From NCBI GenBank assembly GCA_025462755.1, contig JAOAPF010000172.1, positions 1 through 64,000 of the forward strand: a stretch of 64,000 nucleotides of DNA. Reading direction: 5' to 3'. A model generated the notes under the pieces. It ran no database searches, was not told the origin of the DNA, and worked only from the letters and a program-made list of their open reading frames with translations. Within the stretch, counting starts at the first letter, position 1; each line of letters opens with the position of its first letter. Source of the stretch: Edaphobacter sp. (GTDB lineage: Bacteria; Acidobacteriota; Terriglobia; Terriglobales; Acidobacteriaceae). The position numbers and the translations under genes were made by a program. This document shows, in pieces, positions 27,121 through 35,091 of the stretch.

Positions 27121-27468
27121 TTAATGATCGTGAAGGATTCGATCCATCGTTTTCACAAGTGTGGCGGGTCCGCCCAGGATCTCGCAAGCCACGCCGCCGT
27201 CTAACACGATTTTGCCGCCATCAAACCCAAACACAGCACATTTGATTTGCGGGGAGATGGCTTGGGCCTTTGCTAAGATCCCGCGTCGTTGTCCCTCGCT
27301 CAAGCTCTGGCAAAGAAGCAACACGTCGATTCGTTGATTCATCAACACGAACACGGCGCCGTCGAATTTAGTAGCGGAGAATGCTTGATAGCCTGCCTTT
27401 TCAAGGATGAGACGGCGTGTCGTCACCAAAATTTCTTCATTGCCGGAGACCAGGATCGTGCCGTTCAA
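27121..27468 (-). CDS. Degenerate receiver (pseudo-REC) domain protein
   Basis: A 115-residue single-domain protein with the alternating strand/helix pattern of CheY receivers: TILVSGNEEILVTTRRLILE, KAGYQAFSATKFDGAVFVLM, RIDVLLLCQSL and a C-terminal helix. The phospho-acceptor position that normally reads LLDxxL is LLCQSL. The acidic pair near the start is replaced by GNE, and the conserved Lys is not visible. It therefore cannot be phosphorylated in the normal way. It is the first gene of a three-gene minus-strand cluster with the DHp-like protein. It may bind a kinase or phosphotransfer partner as a competitor. Confidence 0.6.
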   Translation of the reverse strand: MNGTILVSGNEEILVTTRRLILEKAGYQAFSATKFDGAVFVLMNQRIDVLLLCQSLSEGQRRGILAKAQAISPQIKCAVFGFDGGKIVLDGGVACEILGGPATLVKTMDRILHDH

Positions 27469-27898
27469 TGGTGTCTCCCCTGGGGAGGGTGTGGCTTTCT
27501 CGGTCCCGGAAGATTACACAATACTCCCGCCAGAATTCTGTCTGTTACCCGACACTAACATCTGGGGAGACAAACTAAGGAAGAATTGTGGTCGGAATCG
27601 AGAGAACTCGGAAGAGTCCCAACCGCTGGCCCCGGACTCTTACCGAGCCTGCCAGCTTCACTGTAAACCAGACGCAATCCTCGATATACATCCAGAGCAA
27701 GCTGAAGATGCAAGGCCCAAGGACGACGACCTGCCATCGCCCAACCGTTCTAGCAAGCAGCTTCAACTACCAATGGCTCATCTTCGGACAGTCTCCCGCC
27801 AAAATGGCCCATTCGTGTCAGCGAGTTGTCAGTTCCAACCTGCCGATACGAGTTGATCGGAGCCTTCATCGCTTCTTATTCCTGTTCATCGCCCTGAT
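27469..27898. other. Gene-free region with a decayed duplicated segment
   Basis: Long overlapping open frames exist but none has a ribosome binding site or a recognisable product. The clearest content is a broken copy of the sigma-partner 3' end at 27689-27760. Confidence 0.5.
27689..27760 (+). pseudogene. Remnant of a paralogue of the sigma-partner gene (3' end)
   Basis: The 72 nt here align with 26453-26526: both read CATCCAGAGCAAG(T/C)TGAAGA then TGCAAGG(T/C)CC, followed by GGACGACGA and a TCTAGCAA end. There are about five substitutions and four single-base indels, so the frame is lost. The preceding frame ([12 protein letters not shown]) also echoes [13 protein letters not shown]. Confidence 0.7.
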
Positions 27899-28564
27899 CT
27901 ATTTGACCGAATATCCGCGCGCATCCATACAAGCCGAGAACCCTCGCTTGAAAGTGTTCATCTGCTGGTTGTACGCGGCCTTGGCCTGGTTCGATTGCTG
28001 TTGCACCTGTGCCCCTGCCGACTGGGCCGCCTGTTCCTGGGACTGTTCGTTAGCCGCGCGCTGCCTTCGTCCGCCCCGCACCGTACCGGCTACCGATCCG
28101 ATCGCAGCGCCCCTGCCCGCATTGCCGCTGATCGCGCCGATGGCCGCCCCTCCAGCGGCGCCTCTCGCCGCTCCCCGCAGTCGTCCTCCCTGCGCTTGTG
28201 GAGCGTTAGCCGCAGCCTGCTGTTCGGCAGCCTGCACCTGTGCTGCAGACGCACCTCTCGGCGCCGCAGCGTCCGGGTTGATTCCCGTCTGCTGCTGAAC
28301 CTGGCCGTAGCAGTCATACTCGTCCCGGACTTGCTGATCGCTGCTCTGATTGTTCTTGCCGTACGCGAACATCCCAAGCTTCTGCGCCGCAGAAAAGGGC
28401 GGGGGCGGCGTAGTCGCGGCCGCTGGAACCGCCGGGACAACCGGGGCAGCCGCGGGCACCGGGGTTGCAGCCGGAACGGCCGGGCCCGGATCCGATTTCT
28501 TGCAGGCGCTGGCGGGCAATAGAAGCGACAAAAGGCATAGTGCTCGAACTTTTGTGTGCGTCAT
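27899..28564 (-). CDS. Lipoprotein with glycine-zipper segment
   Basis: A 221-residue protein starting MTHTKVRALCLLSLLLPASA and then Cys, which gives a lipobox (PASAC). GAGGAA lies 6 nt upstream of the chosen ATG. A Pro/Ala linker leads to a small folded part (EYDCYGQVQQQTGINPD). A glycine zipper follows (GAARGAAGGAAIGAISGNAG, RGAAIGSVAG), then a Gln-rich helix and a C-terminal ACMDARGYSVK. The zipper suggests insertion or oligomerization at a membrane. It is anchored in the envelope; function unknown. The Gln-rich region near 200 may form a coiled coil. Confidence 0.78.
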   Translation of the reverse strand: MTHTKVRALCLLSLLLPASACKKSDPGPAVPAATPVPAAAPVVPAVPAAATTPPPPFSAAQKLGMFAYGKNNQSSDQQVRDEYDCYGQVQQQTGINPDAAAPRGASAAQVQAAEQQAAANAPQAQGGRLRGAARGAAGGAAIGAISGNAGRGAAIGSVAGTVRGGRRQRAANEQSQEQAAQSAGAQVQQQSNQAKAAYNQQMNTFKRGFSACMDARGYSVK

Positions 28565-28803
28565 TTTGTTCCTCATTTCAGTACATCCAATTGCCCCCGA
28601 TGCGACGAGGGACGCGTTACTCAGCTGGTACAATTTTCACGGCCCACATCGTTCCATCAGGCATACACGCGGAGACAGATCAGTCTATGTGAGCCGCGCC
28701 CGCACTGATAACTAGCAAAACTCACAGAAGCGAGGCGATAGCCGTCGTCAGGCGCAAATTCTGATATAGTCTCGCCCTCAGTTCCAACCAATGGAGGTGT
28801 GCT
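28565..28803. promoter_or_regulatory. Divergent upstream region
   Basis: No gene is supported here. The end holds a strong ribosome binding site (GGAGGTG) in front of the pseudogene at 28804 and a TATAGT-like -10 near 28765. The start is the upstream region of the lipoprotein gene on the other strand. Confidence 0.4.
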
Positions 28804-28952
28804 ATGAAAAAGATCGTCTTGCTTGTAGCGTTCGCGGCCCGTTGTTGCCTATGCCGGTGACGGCACAAAGCGCCTGCCAGGATACCTAAAAGCCGGATGT
28901 GTCTCTCCTGCAGAACGGCATGTACACCTGCAAGACATGCAGGCATCGTTGA
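28804..28952 (+). pseudogene. Remnant of a small secreted CKTC-type protein
   Basis: An intact ribosome binding site and start give MKKIVLLVAFAA. The frame must then shift by one base to read LLPMPVTAQSACQDT, meets a TAA, continues KPDVSLLQNGMYTCKTC and stops at 28952. The sum is a signal peptide plus the beginning of an exported protein with a YTCKTC motif that I associate with acidobacterial secreted proteins. The rest of the gene is missing. One indel, one nonsense codon and truncation make it a pseudogene. Confidence 0.65.
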
Positions 28953-28997
28953 AACTCCGAGACTCGCCCCAGCCAACTAGGCCGCGTCTCGGAGTTT
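28952..28997. terminator. 12-bp inverted repeat after the CKTC remnant
   Basis: AAACTCCGAGAC and GTCTCGGAGTTT form a perfect 12-bp stem with a 22-nt loop. There is no long T-run beyond the TTTG at the end, so terminator function is probable but not certain. Confidence 0.5.
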
Positions 28998-29014
28998 GTG
29001 TCTACAAGCAACAA

Positions 29015-29045
29015 GAGCGCTGCCGGCTCCCGACCGGCAGCGCTC
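29015..29045. terminator. Strong hairpin, possible second terminator
   Basis: GAGCGCTGCCGG, loop CTCCCGA, CCGGCAGCGCTC is a perfect 12-bp GC-rich stem. A run of A follows some distance later on the plus strand rather than T. It is only 17 nt from the previous hairpin. Confidence 0.45.
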
Positions 29046-29490
29046 CTGTCATGCGAAAAAATCTACTGCTAGCTCGCTTCAATCAGCTATTTGCCAGGCC
29101 CACCAGCCCCATTTTGGATCGCCTCGAGGAACTGGCCGGAGTGAGTTATTCGTCAGGAATAAGGAGCGATCTCTCTCCTACCTCCGGACACCAGAGCAGT
29201 CGAAGGTCAATCGGGGCATCGAGGGCTCTGTTTTTATCTCGGAAAACAAACATATCCCGATCGCTGAACAATTACATTTAGCAAAAGTACTAGCGCACCA
29301 GCATCTTTGGATCAGTAAGCCCCGAGAGCGTGCTTTGGGCTGGGTGGCCCATATGAAACCGAGCGGAACAGCGGAGTGACCTGCTTGTCTACCCAGAGCG
29401 CTCTATGAGGATCCCAGCTCCCAAGTCGTCGAAAAATCATCAGGTACTCCATGACAACTCTCGCTTGACATACAGCATCAAACGCCTTTA
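29046..29490. other. Gene-free accessory DNA
   Basis: Several open frames overlap but none has supporting signals. GCTGGGTGGCCCATATGAAA at about 29339 resembles the start of the REP-like units at 34351 and 35023. A TTGACA box at 29465 with TTTAAT 16 nt later overlaps the start of the next gene. Confidence 0.4.
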
Positions 29491-29715
29491 ATGTCTTTTC
29501 GGACCAGAAGCAAAATCCTCGCTCTGCGCGCACTCCTCGCTGTTGTCAACGAAGAAGAGCAGAGACTCCTTGCAATCATCAATTCGGACCAGACCCCCGC
29601 CGAAGAAGTATCGAAGGCGTTTAACGACCTTTATAAGCTCTGGAGTACAACGGCGTTAAACGCAGCGGATCTTGAGGACGCAACGGTAAGAAGCGTTATT
29701 CATCTATTCACCTGA
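29491..29715 (+). CDS. Small hypothetical helical protein
   Basis: A 74-residue predicted all-helical protein (LRALLAVVNEEEQRLLAIIN, then EVSKAFNDLYKLWSTTALN). It has no signal peptide or Cys. The composition is plausible for a real small protein, with acidic residues spaced as in amphipathic helices. However there is no clear ribosome binding site, and a good promoter-like -35/-10 pair overlaps the ATG, which would put transcription start inside the frame. I do not recognise it. It may be real with a different start, or spurious. Confidence 0.35.
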   Translation: MSFRTRSKILALRALLAVVNEEEQRLLAIINSDQTPAEEVSKAFNDLYKLWSTTALNAADLEDATVRSVIHLFT

Positions 29716-29917
29716 AAATTGCAATCCTAAGCCGATTGCTGAATTCGATGATCGCCGGTGGCTCGAACGGATCCAGACCAACTCCCTTGGCGAATAGAGC
29801 GGGCACCTGCAGGACTGAGGGCGCCTTCGCACCCTTCCTGGTGCGTGAGCAGGCCACCGCGCGGTGCCCAATCCATTTCAAAGCCGCACGCGAGACGATT
29901 CCATTCTAAGAGCGCGA

Positions 29918-29946
29918 TTGACACTTGATGGACATTAATATATATA
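29918..29946 (+). promoter_or_regulatory. Sigma-70-type promoter for the secreted PH-like protein gene
   Basis: TTGACA at 29918-29923, 17 nt, TATATA at 29941-29946. The ribosome binding site AGGAG follows at 29969-29973. Confidence 0.7.
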
Positions 29947-29977
29947 CCTACTAGTACGTACTCTATCTAGGAGACTC

Positions 29978-30907
29978 CTGAAATTCATATCCGGCGCTCC
30001 ACTCGTCCTTATCCTTCACGCATCTCTTTGCGTGCCAATCCACCTCTCGGCTCCAAGCACCTCGGTTGTTGCCCAGGACCAGGCCATTCCGGCCGCAGTC
30101 GTCTGGAAGTCCACAAGGGCGGAGCATGTGTACGGATTTCCTGACATGAAGTCCAACAAGAAAGGCGCACTGACGTTGAGCGCTGATGCTCTTACGTTTT
30201 CAGGAAACTCCGGCAATACATCGATTCCACGAAGCTCGTTAACCGCAGTAAGTGCCGGCAACCAGAGAGTCGAGCTGTGGGGGATGAGTGGAAGGATCTT
30301 GAGAATGACGGTCCCCGACGGTGGCGGCCTTGCAGCTGCAGCCGTCATGCAGCACCGGGTGGACATGCTTACCGTTGAGTTCAACGATCTCCGCGGCGGC
30401 AATCACGCTGCTGTCTTCTTCCTCCCCGCCAATGAAGCAGATCGTGCTCTTCAGAACTTCGCGCTAACCCCTGTCCCGCCTCGCAAAGTTTCAGGAGCTG
30501 TCTGCCAGAACGCCCCTGTCAAACCGAATAGCGTGCTCGTCTCCGCTCCTGACTGGGATCACGCGGAGGTGCCGGCAGCCTATCGAGCACTCGTATACGG
30601 GCACGTAGTCGAGAGCCTTCAGCATACGAAAGATGTCATGCAGGTATACCGCGACGGAGAGGGAGAAACCCACGGTGGGTGTCCGCAGTACATCGTCCAT
30701 ATCTCTATCGCGACGTTCAAGCAAGGAAGCTCGGTACAGCGTGCCTATCTGGGGCCGGTTGGAATGTTCGTTGGGACCACCCAGATGAAGTTCGATGTCA
30801 CCTTCACCGATGCATCAGGGAAGCTGAACAGCAGCGAACAGATCACGGCCACGATGCGGGGCGAGTCCGAGAGCACCAATGTTGCCGACCACTCGCCAAA
30901 AGTCTAG
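29978..30907 (+). CDS. Secreted hypothetical protein, probable CTG start
   Basis: A 309-codon gene if begun at the CTG at 29978, which has AGGAG four bases upstream and a strong promoter before it. This start adds KFISGAPLVLILHASLCVPI, a signal peptide that the later GTG at 30032 would cut off. The mature part has a PH-like beta unit about 60-115 (GALTLSADALTFSGNSGN, SIPRSSLTAVSAGNQRVELW). A second beta domain follows, with two Cys and a C-terminal strand rich region (FDVTFTDASGKLNSSEQI). It is of acidobacterial secreted type; function unknown. Confidence 0.65.
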   Translation: MKFISGAPLVLILHASLCVPIHLSAPSTSVVAQDQAIPAAVVWKSTRAEHVYGFPDMKSNKKGALTLSADALTFSGNSGNTSIPRSSLTAVSAGNQRVELWGMSGRILRMTVPDGGGLAAAAVMQHRVDMLTVEFNDLRGGNHAAVFFLPANEADRALQNFALTPVPPRKVSGAVCQNAPVKPNSVLVSAPDWDHAEVPAAYRALVYGHVVESLQHTKDVMQVYRDGEGETHGGCPQYIVHISIATFKQGSSVQRAYLGPVGMFVGTTQMKFDVTFTDASGKLNSSEQITATMRGESESTNVADHSPKV

Positions 30908-31114
30908 CCAAGCACTACGTTGCCCTGCTGAAGAACGCCGACAAGAACAACGCAGCGAAGAACGCAGCCAACCCTGCTTCGTAAACCCAAAAAGAAGCGT
31001 CGCCTCGCCTATCGCGGAGGCTGCGTGACGACGCTCCTAGCAGGCTCCTCGCTCCTTTCGACCGTGTTCGCAAGAACTTCACTGTCGGGACTGCGAGCAA
31101 TAGCGGAGAGAAAT

Positions 31115-31297
31115 ATGGACAGCGGCAAGGTACCGCACGCGACTAGCGATCGTTGGAGGATCAAATCCTTCCTCGAAATGGAACACAGGCTCAATTCCCT
31201 ACGCTCGCTCGTGTGTGATCTTCTCAAGACCAATCAGGAACTGCGCGAGGCTCTTCTCAAGACGAAGTCAGGGGTGCCGAACAACCAGGGCCCGTAA
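31115..31297 (+). CDS. Small hypothetical protein of 60 residues
   Basis: From ATG 31115 (GGAGAG upstream) the product is MDSGKVPHATSDRWRIKSFL then EMEHRLNSLRSLVCDLLKTN and a short basic helix. The middle looks like a short coiled coil with Leu at heptad positions. An open frame extends upstream to 31025, but those codons look like intergenic DNA. No family is recognised. It lies upstream of the TetR gene with about 75 nt between. Confidence 0.4.
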   Translation: MDSGKVPHATSDRWRIKSFLEMEHRLNSLRSLVCDLLKTNQELREALLKTKSGVPNNQGP

Positions 31298-31372
31298 TCG
31301 TCGGACGCTCCGAACAATTTCGGCATTGTCGGAGCATGTTTCTACCGCCAGTAGAGACCTGCCTTCACTAAG

Positions 31373-32014
31373 ATGATAAGAATAGAGATGACCGTCAAAA
31401 CAGCCAACAAACACGAACTCAGGACAAGAGAGACCCGGGCGCTTTTGCTCCAGGCTGCTGAAATGATCTTCGTACGAGACGGATACGAAGGGGCAGAACT
31501 TGGAGAGATTGCCGCCCTTGCCAGCCGCACGAAGGGCGCGATCTACGCGCAGTTCAAGAGCAAGGAGGACATCTTTCTCGCGCTCATTGAAGAGCGTGCG
31601 CTTTGTTACCGGGCTAGGATGGAAAAGCTTCTCGCTGAATCGACAAGCGTTGCCGGCAATCTGGAAGCTCTTCGAACGTTCTACCTTCAACTCGCCGGGG
31701 ATCAGGCATGGTCTCTTCTCTTGTTGGAGTTTAAACTTTTTGCGATCCGGCATCCCGAATCGAGGAAGCGGCTACAGACGTTATATTCCGCCATGCTCTC
31801 CCAGAGTGATGAAAAGAGGCTTGCTGACATATTAGGGGCAGCAAGTAAGGGAAAGGATGCGATCAGTCGAGTGATCGCTATCCAATCGTTGCAGCCTATG
31901 ATTTCCGCTCTGGTTCTCGAAGCACAAATGGAAAACAATCTTTCGGACAGGAACGTCATCAAGAAAGTTGTTAATCGAATATTTGACGCGCTAATGGAAG
32001 TTCCGACACAGTGA
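31373..32014 (+). CDS. TetR/AcrR-family transcriptional repressor
   Basis: A 213-residue regulator. The N-terminal helix-turn-helix covers about 20-65 (RALLLQAAEMIFVRDGYEGA, then EIAALASRTKGAIYAQFKSK). The rest is an all-helical ligand-binding domain (about 75-210) with no recognised specificity. A Met at 31388 is an alternative start. The following hydrolase gene starts inside its stop codon (GTGA). The regulator may therefore control the hydrolase and itself, but no palindrome was found in front of it. Confidence 0.9.
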   Translation: MIRIEMTVKTANKHELRTRETRALLLQAAEMIFVRDGYEGAELGEIAALASRTKGAIYAQFKSKEDIFLALIEERALCYRARMEKLLAESTSVAGNLEALRTFYLQLAGDQAWSLLLLEFKLFAIRHPESRKRLQTLYSAMLSQSDEKRLADILGAASKGKDAISRVIAIQSLQPMISALVLEAQMENNLSDRNVIKKVVNRIFDALMEVPTQ

Positions 32015-33270
32015 AAGCTCCACGCTGCAGTCGAAAGGAAATCTCCGCGCCCATGCCGAACTCACCCAATCAAAACCTCGTCCGCCAACCCACAAGCCGC
32101 CAGCCCCTAAGCCGCCGAACCCTCCTGAGCAATCTTGCCATCACCGCCGCCGCGGCCACCATCAGCCCCGCGCTCGAAGCCCTGGCCCAACCCCAATCCA
32201 CCGCCCCCACCCCCCAGCAGCGCGCCGAAATGGCCCGCATCGCCGCCGACTTCCGCAAGCAATTCTCCGTCCCCGCCACCTCCATCGCCATCTCCCGCAA
32301 CGGCCAGTTCGTCTACGACCAGGCAGCAGGCATCGCCGACGCGGCAAACCTCACGCAAGCCCGGCAAGACTCCCTCTTTCGCATCGCCTCCGTCACCAAG
32401 CCGATTACCTCCGTCGCCATCTTCTCCCTCATCGAGCAGGGCAAGCTCAACCTCAACGACAAAGTCCTCGGCCCCTCCGGCGTCCTCGGCACAAAATATG
32501 GCAAGCTCCCCTACAAGCCCTTCATCACCGACATCACCGTCGACCACCTCCTCACCCACACCTCCGGCGGCTGGCCCAACGACTCCACCGACCCCATGTT
32601 CCGCAATCCCTCCTGGGACCAGACCAAGCTCATCAACTGGACCCTCGCCAACCTCCCCCTCACCCGCCCGCCCGGCACCCATTGGGCCTACTCCAACTTT
32701 GGCTACTGCCTCCTCGGCCGCGTCATCGAGCAGGTCACCGCCGAACCCTACCACTCCTGGGTCCGCACCAACATCCTCGGCCCCTGCGGCATCTCCACCA
32801 TGCAAATCGCCCGCAACAAAGAGAGCGACAGCGCCAACAACGAAGTCGTCTACTACGGCCAGTACTCCGAAGAACCCTACAAGCTCAACATCACCCGAAT
32901 GGACTCCCACGGCGGATGGATTGCCTCCTCCACCGAGCTCGTCCAGTTCCTCAACCGCGTCGCCGGAGCCCCCGGCATCCCCGCGCTCCTCAAACCCGAC
33001 ACCATAAAAATAATGACCACCCCCGCCCCCGCCTACCCCGCAGACGACGCACGCTACGCCCGCGGCTGGATGGTCCGCAACAACGGAGCCGGCAACTGGT
33101 GGCACATCGGCAGCTTCCCCGGCACCACCACCATCATGGTCCGCACCCCCACCGGCATCTGCTGGGCCGCCCTATGCAACAGCCGCACCCAACCCAAAGA
33201 CCAGATCGACACCGCCCTCGACCAAATGATGCGGAAGATAGTCCGCACCGTCCCAGCCTGGAGCGTATGA
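32011..33270 (+). CDS. Exported serine hydrolase of the class C beta-lactamase family
   Basis: A 419-residue protein of the beta-lactamase-related fold (EstB/AmpC-like). A twin-arginine style signal is visible (SRRTLLSNLAITAAAATIS). The catalytic Ser-Lys motif is SVTK in FRIASVTKPITSVAIF, and the YxN motif is YSNFGYCLLG. A late HIGSFPGTTT segment stands at the HxG position. Such enzymes are esterases, peptidases or DD-carboxypeptidase-like. The GTG at 32011 overlaps the tetR stop; the ATG at 32053 is an alternative. The base composition is far more GC-rich than the neighbours on either side. Confidence 0.88.
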   Translation: MKAPRCSRKEISAPMPNSPNQNLVRQPTSRQPLSRRTLLSNLAITAAAATISPALEALAQPQSTAPTPQQRAEMARIAADFRKQFSVPATSIAISRNGQFVYDQAAGIADAANLTQARQDSLFRIASVTKPITSVAIFSLIEQGKLNLNDKVLGPSGVLGTKYGKLPYKPFITDITVDHLLTHTSGGWPNDSTDPMFRNPSWDQTKLINWTLANLPLTRPPGTHWAYSNFGYCLLGRVIEQVTAEPYHSWVRTNILGPCGISTMQIARNKESDSANNEVVYYGQYSEEPYKLNITRMDSHGGWIASSTELVQFLNRVAGAPGIPALLKPDTIKIMTTPAPAYPADDARYARGWMVRNNGAGNWWHIGSFPGTTTIMVRTPTGICWAALCNSRTQPKDQIDTALDQMMRKIVRTVPAWSV

Positions 33271-33381
33271 CGACCACGATCCATCAAACGACTTATTGCC
33301 GATCAGCCGGATTTGCAAGCTCGTTTGTCGGTACCGATCAATTAGCCTACTGGAGACCGCCGCGCCGTATTCGGAGGTCAT

Positions 33382-34317
33382 TTGACAGAGAAGCGAGACG
33401 ATCGAGCGGTTGAAATGACGAGCCTCTTGGAAGCAATGCGGCCAGAGGTAGAGGAGAAAGCGATATGCCGGCCTCTTAGGGAGGGACTCTTTCACGCCGT
33501 GCTCGAGGCTTACTTTGCTCGTGTTTTTGAATACATGGAGTTCACCCGTTTAATGCTCTCCAGCGAACATTTAGACAGCTTTTTCGCTTCCGCACCTCTT
33601 CGCCAGTGTTGCGAAGACCTAATTGCATTGAAGTTTCTCGCACAGCTAAATCGTAAGGACCGGGACGCTGTAGACCAGGCGCTAATGATAATCAGCACCG
33701 GAACACCTTCTGAGAAGCAGAGCGTTTTTTTCAAGCTCAATCATCCATACCAGCCCATCCTCACTTCGACTTTCCCTGCCGACAGGATTGAGAAGGCGAA
33801 GCTACACTTGAATGAGATAGGAACTCGCACGCAAATTTGGCATACGCAGAAAAAGCTGCCTCCAATCGAGCAGATGGCGAAGAAAGTCGGTCTCTCCGAC
33901 TTATATGAGTTTTTGTATGCCGCGACTTCTGAAGTCGTTCACTTCAATGTGCGTATCGCATTGCGGAGTGGATGGGGTGGCCAAAAAGACGAATTTAGTT
34001 TCTCTCCGTCGAACTTCTCTATGTATTATCAGCACTTCGCAAGGACTTACAGTGCCTACCTCCTGCTCAGGTTTTGCCGGACTTTCCGTTCCGCTCTAAC
34101 TCTGTCGTCGGTTTTCATGAATGCAATCGATTCAGTTGAGGTCGTTCTAGAGAGTGAAATTCGATGGCCTGAAATTGTGACGTTCGAGGAGATGAACGTT
34201 CCGCAGAACGACAACATCATCCTCCGGGCGTTGCTGGTGGTGAAACAGGATGAGGGAGTTAAAAAGCTTCGAAGCAAACACAAGAGGAAACGGCTGAAAC
34301 GCCGAGCGACCTCGTAG
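33382..34317 (+). CDS. DUF5677-like hypothetical protein
   Basis: A 311-residue soluble, mostly helical protein from a TTG start with GGAGG five bases upstream. Segments that stand out are LIALKFLAQLNRKDRDAVDQ, KLHLNEIGTRTQIWHTQKKL and SEVVHFNVRIALRSGWGG, and a strongly basic tail (KHKRKRLKRRATS). The middle resembles DUF5677-type proteins, which often lie in accessory islands. GC content is visibly lower than in the hydrolase upstream, suggesting horizontal transfer. There is no active-site motif I can name. Confidence 0.6.
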   Translation: MTEKRDDRAVEMTSLLEAMRPEVEEKAICRPLREGLFHAVLEAYFARVFEYMEFTRLMLSSEHLDSFFASAPLRQCCEDLIALKFLAQLNRKDRDAVDQALMIISTGTPSEKQSVFFKLNHPYQPILTSTFPADRIEKAKLHLNEIGTRTQIWHTQKKLPPIEQMAKKVGLSDLYEFLYAATSEVVHFNVRIALRSGWGGQKDEFSFSPSNFSMYYQHFARTYSAYLLLRFCRTFRSALTLSSVFMNAIDSVEVVLESEIRWPEIVTFEEMNVPQNDNIILRALLVVKQDEGVKKLRSKHKRKRLKRRATS

Positions 34318-34350
34318 TAGCTGAACTTGGCTGGGTGGAACTTGGCTGGA

Positions 34351-34417
34351 TGGCCGGGTGCCCATTTCATACGGTCTCATCGCATGAGTGGGCCATCGTG
34401 CGAAGCGCGATCCACCT
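34351..34417 (+). repeat. REP-like double hairpin, copy 1
   Basis: TGGCCGGGTGCCCATTTCAT, then ACGGTCTCATCGCATGAGTG and GGCCATCGTGCGAAGCGCGA. Nearly identical in its second half to 35023-35091. The first stem is imperfect here because TTCATACG faces CGCATGAG. Confidence 0.8.
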
Positions 34418-34527
34418 TCCTGAACAGACGTCAAGTATCCCCTCAAGACAAGTCAGACCTTTTATTGTGACCAAATGATCTATTCCCGGGGAGTCTACGG
34501 CGTTACCCTCACAGCCGGAGGGAAAAC

Positions 34528-34998
34528 ATGAAAATTCCGGTCGTAGCGATAGCTTTACTCGTTAGTCTTCCAGCTTTTGGCCAGCATGGTCACACAGCGC
34601 AAGTAGACGCGCGGGGTGCTAAAGTCATGGGCTTCTCACAGGACAAGACTACCCACCACTTCGTTCTTACGTTCGATGGCGGCCTGATCGACGTTCGCGT
34701 GAACGACGTAAAAGACACCGAGAGCCGCGACCAGATTCGCATGCACTTCCAGCACATCTCCCGCATGTTCGCGGACGGTGACTTCACCGACCCGATGCTT
34801 GTCCATGCAACGAACGTCCCCGGCACAGCAGCCATGAAGCAACTAAAGGATGCCTTGCATTGGGATGTAGTGGAGACACCGCGCGGAGCCAGGATGGTCG
34901 TCTCGGCAGACAACAAACCAGCGTTGGACGCCTTGCATGAATTCCTAAAGTTCCAGATCGAAGACCATCAGACCGGAGACTGCGAAATCCCTCATTGA
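34528..34998 (+). CDS. Secreted hypothetical protein
   Basis: A 156-residue exported protein: signal peptide MKIPVVAIALLVSLPAFG, a His-containing start of the mature chain (QHGHTAQVDARG), then a conserved-looking domain. That domain has MGFSQDKTTHHFVLTFDGGL, SRDQIRMHFQHISRMFADGD, and a C-terminal helix (ALHEFLKFQIEDHQTGD). Many His residues could bind metal. Homologues of this shape are common as uncharacterised secreted proteins. GGAGGG lies before the ATG. It is flanked by the two REP-like double hairpins. Function unknown. Confidence 0.75.
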   Translation: MKIPVVAIALLVSLPAFGQHGHTAQVDARGAKVMGFSQDKTTHHFVLTFDGGLIDVRVNDVKDTESRDQIRMHFQHISRMFADGDFTDPMLVHATNVPGTAAMKQLKDALHWDVVETPRGARMVVSADNKPALDALHEFLKFQIEDHQTGDCEIPH

Positions 34999-35022
34999 GT
35001 CTATTGAGGGGATATTTACCTT

Positions 35023-35091
35023 TGGCCGGGTGCCCCACTCATGCGGCCTCATCGCATGAGTGGGCCATCGCGCAAAAGCGCGATCTGTCTT
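35023..35091 (+). repeat. REP-like double hairpin, copy 2
   Basis: TGGCCGGGTGCCCCACTCAT, then a GCGG...CGCATGAGTGGGCCA stem. The second hairpin is ATCGCGC, loop AAAA, GCGCGAT. It shares GGGTGCCC at the left and TGGGCCATCG in the middle with copy 1, and GGGTGCCCCA with the moaE repeats. Confidence 0.85.

Noticed and set aside
27407-27856. 149-codon plus-strand open frame
   Set aside because: It overlaps the start of the pseudo-receiver on the other strand and contains the decayed duplicate in a different frame.
29727-29924. 65-codon minus-strand open frame
   Set aside because: It overlaps the promoter of the next plus-strand gene and has no start signal or family.
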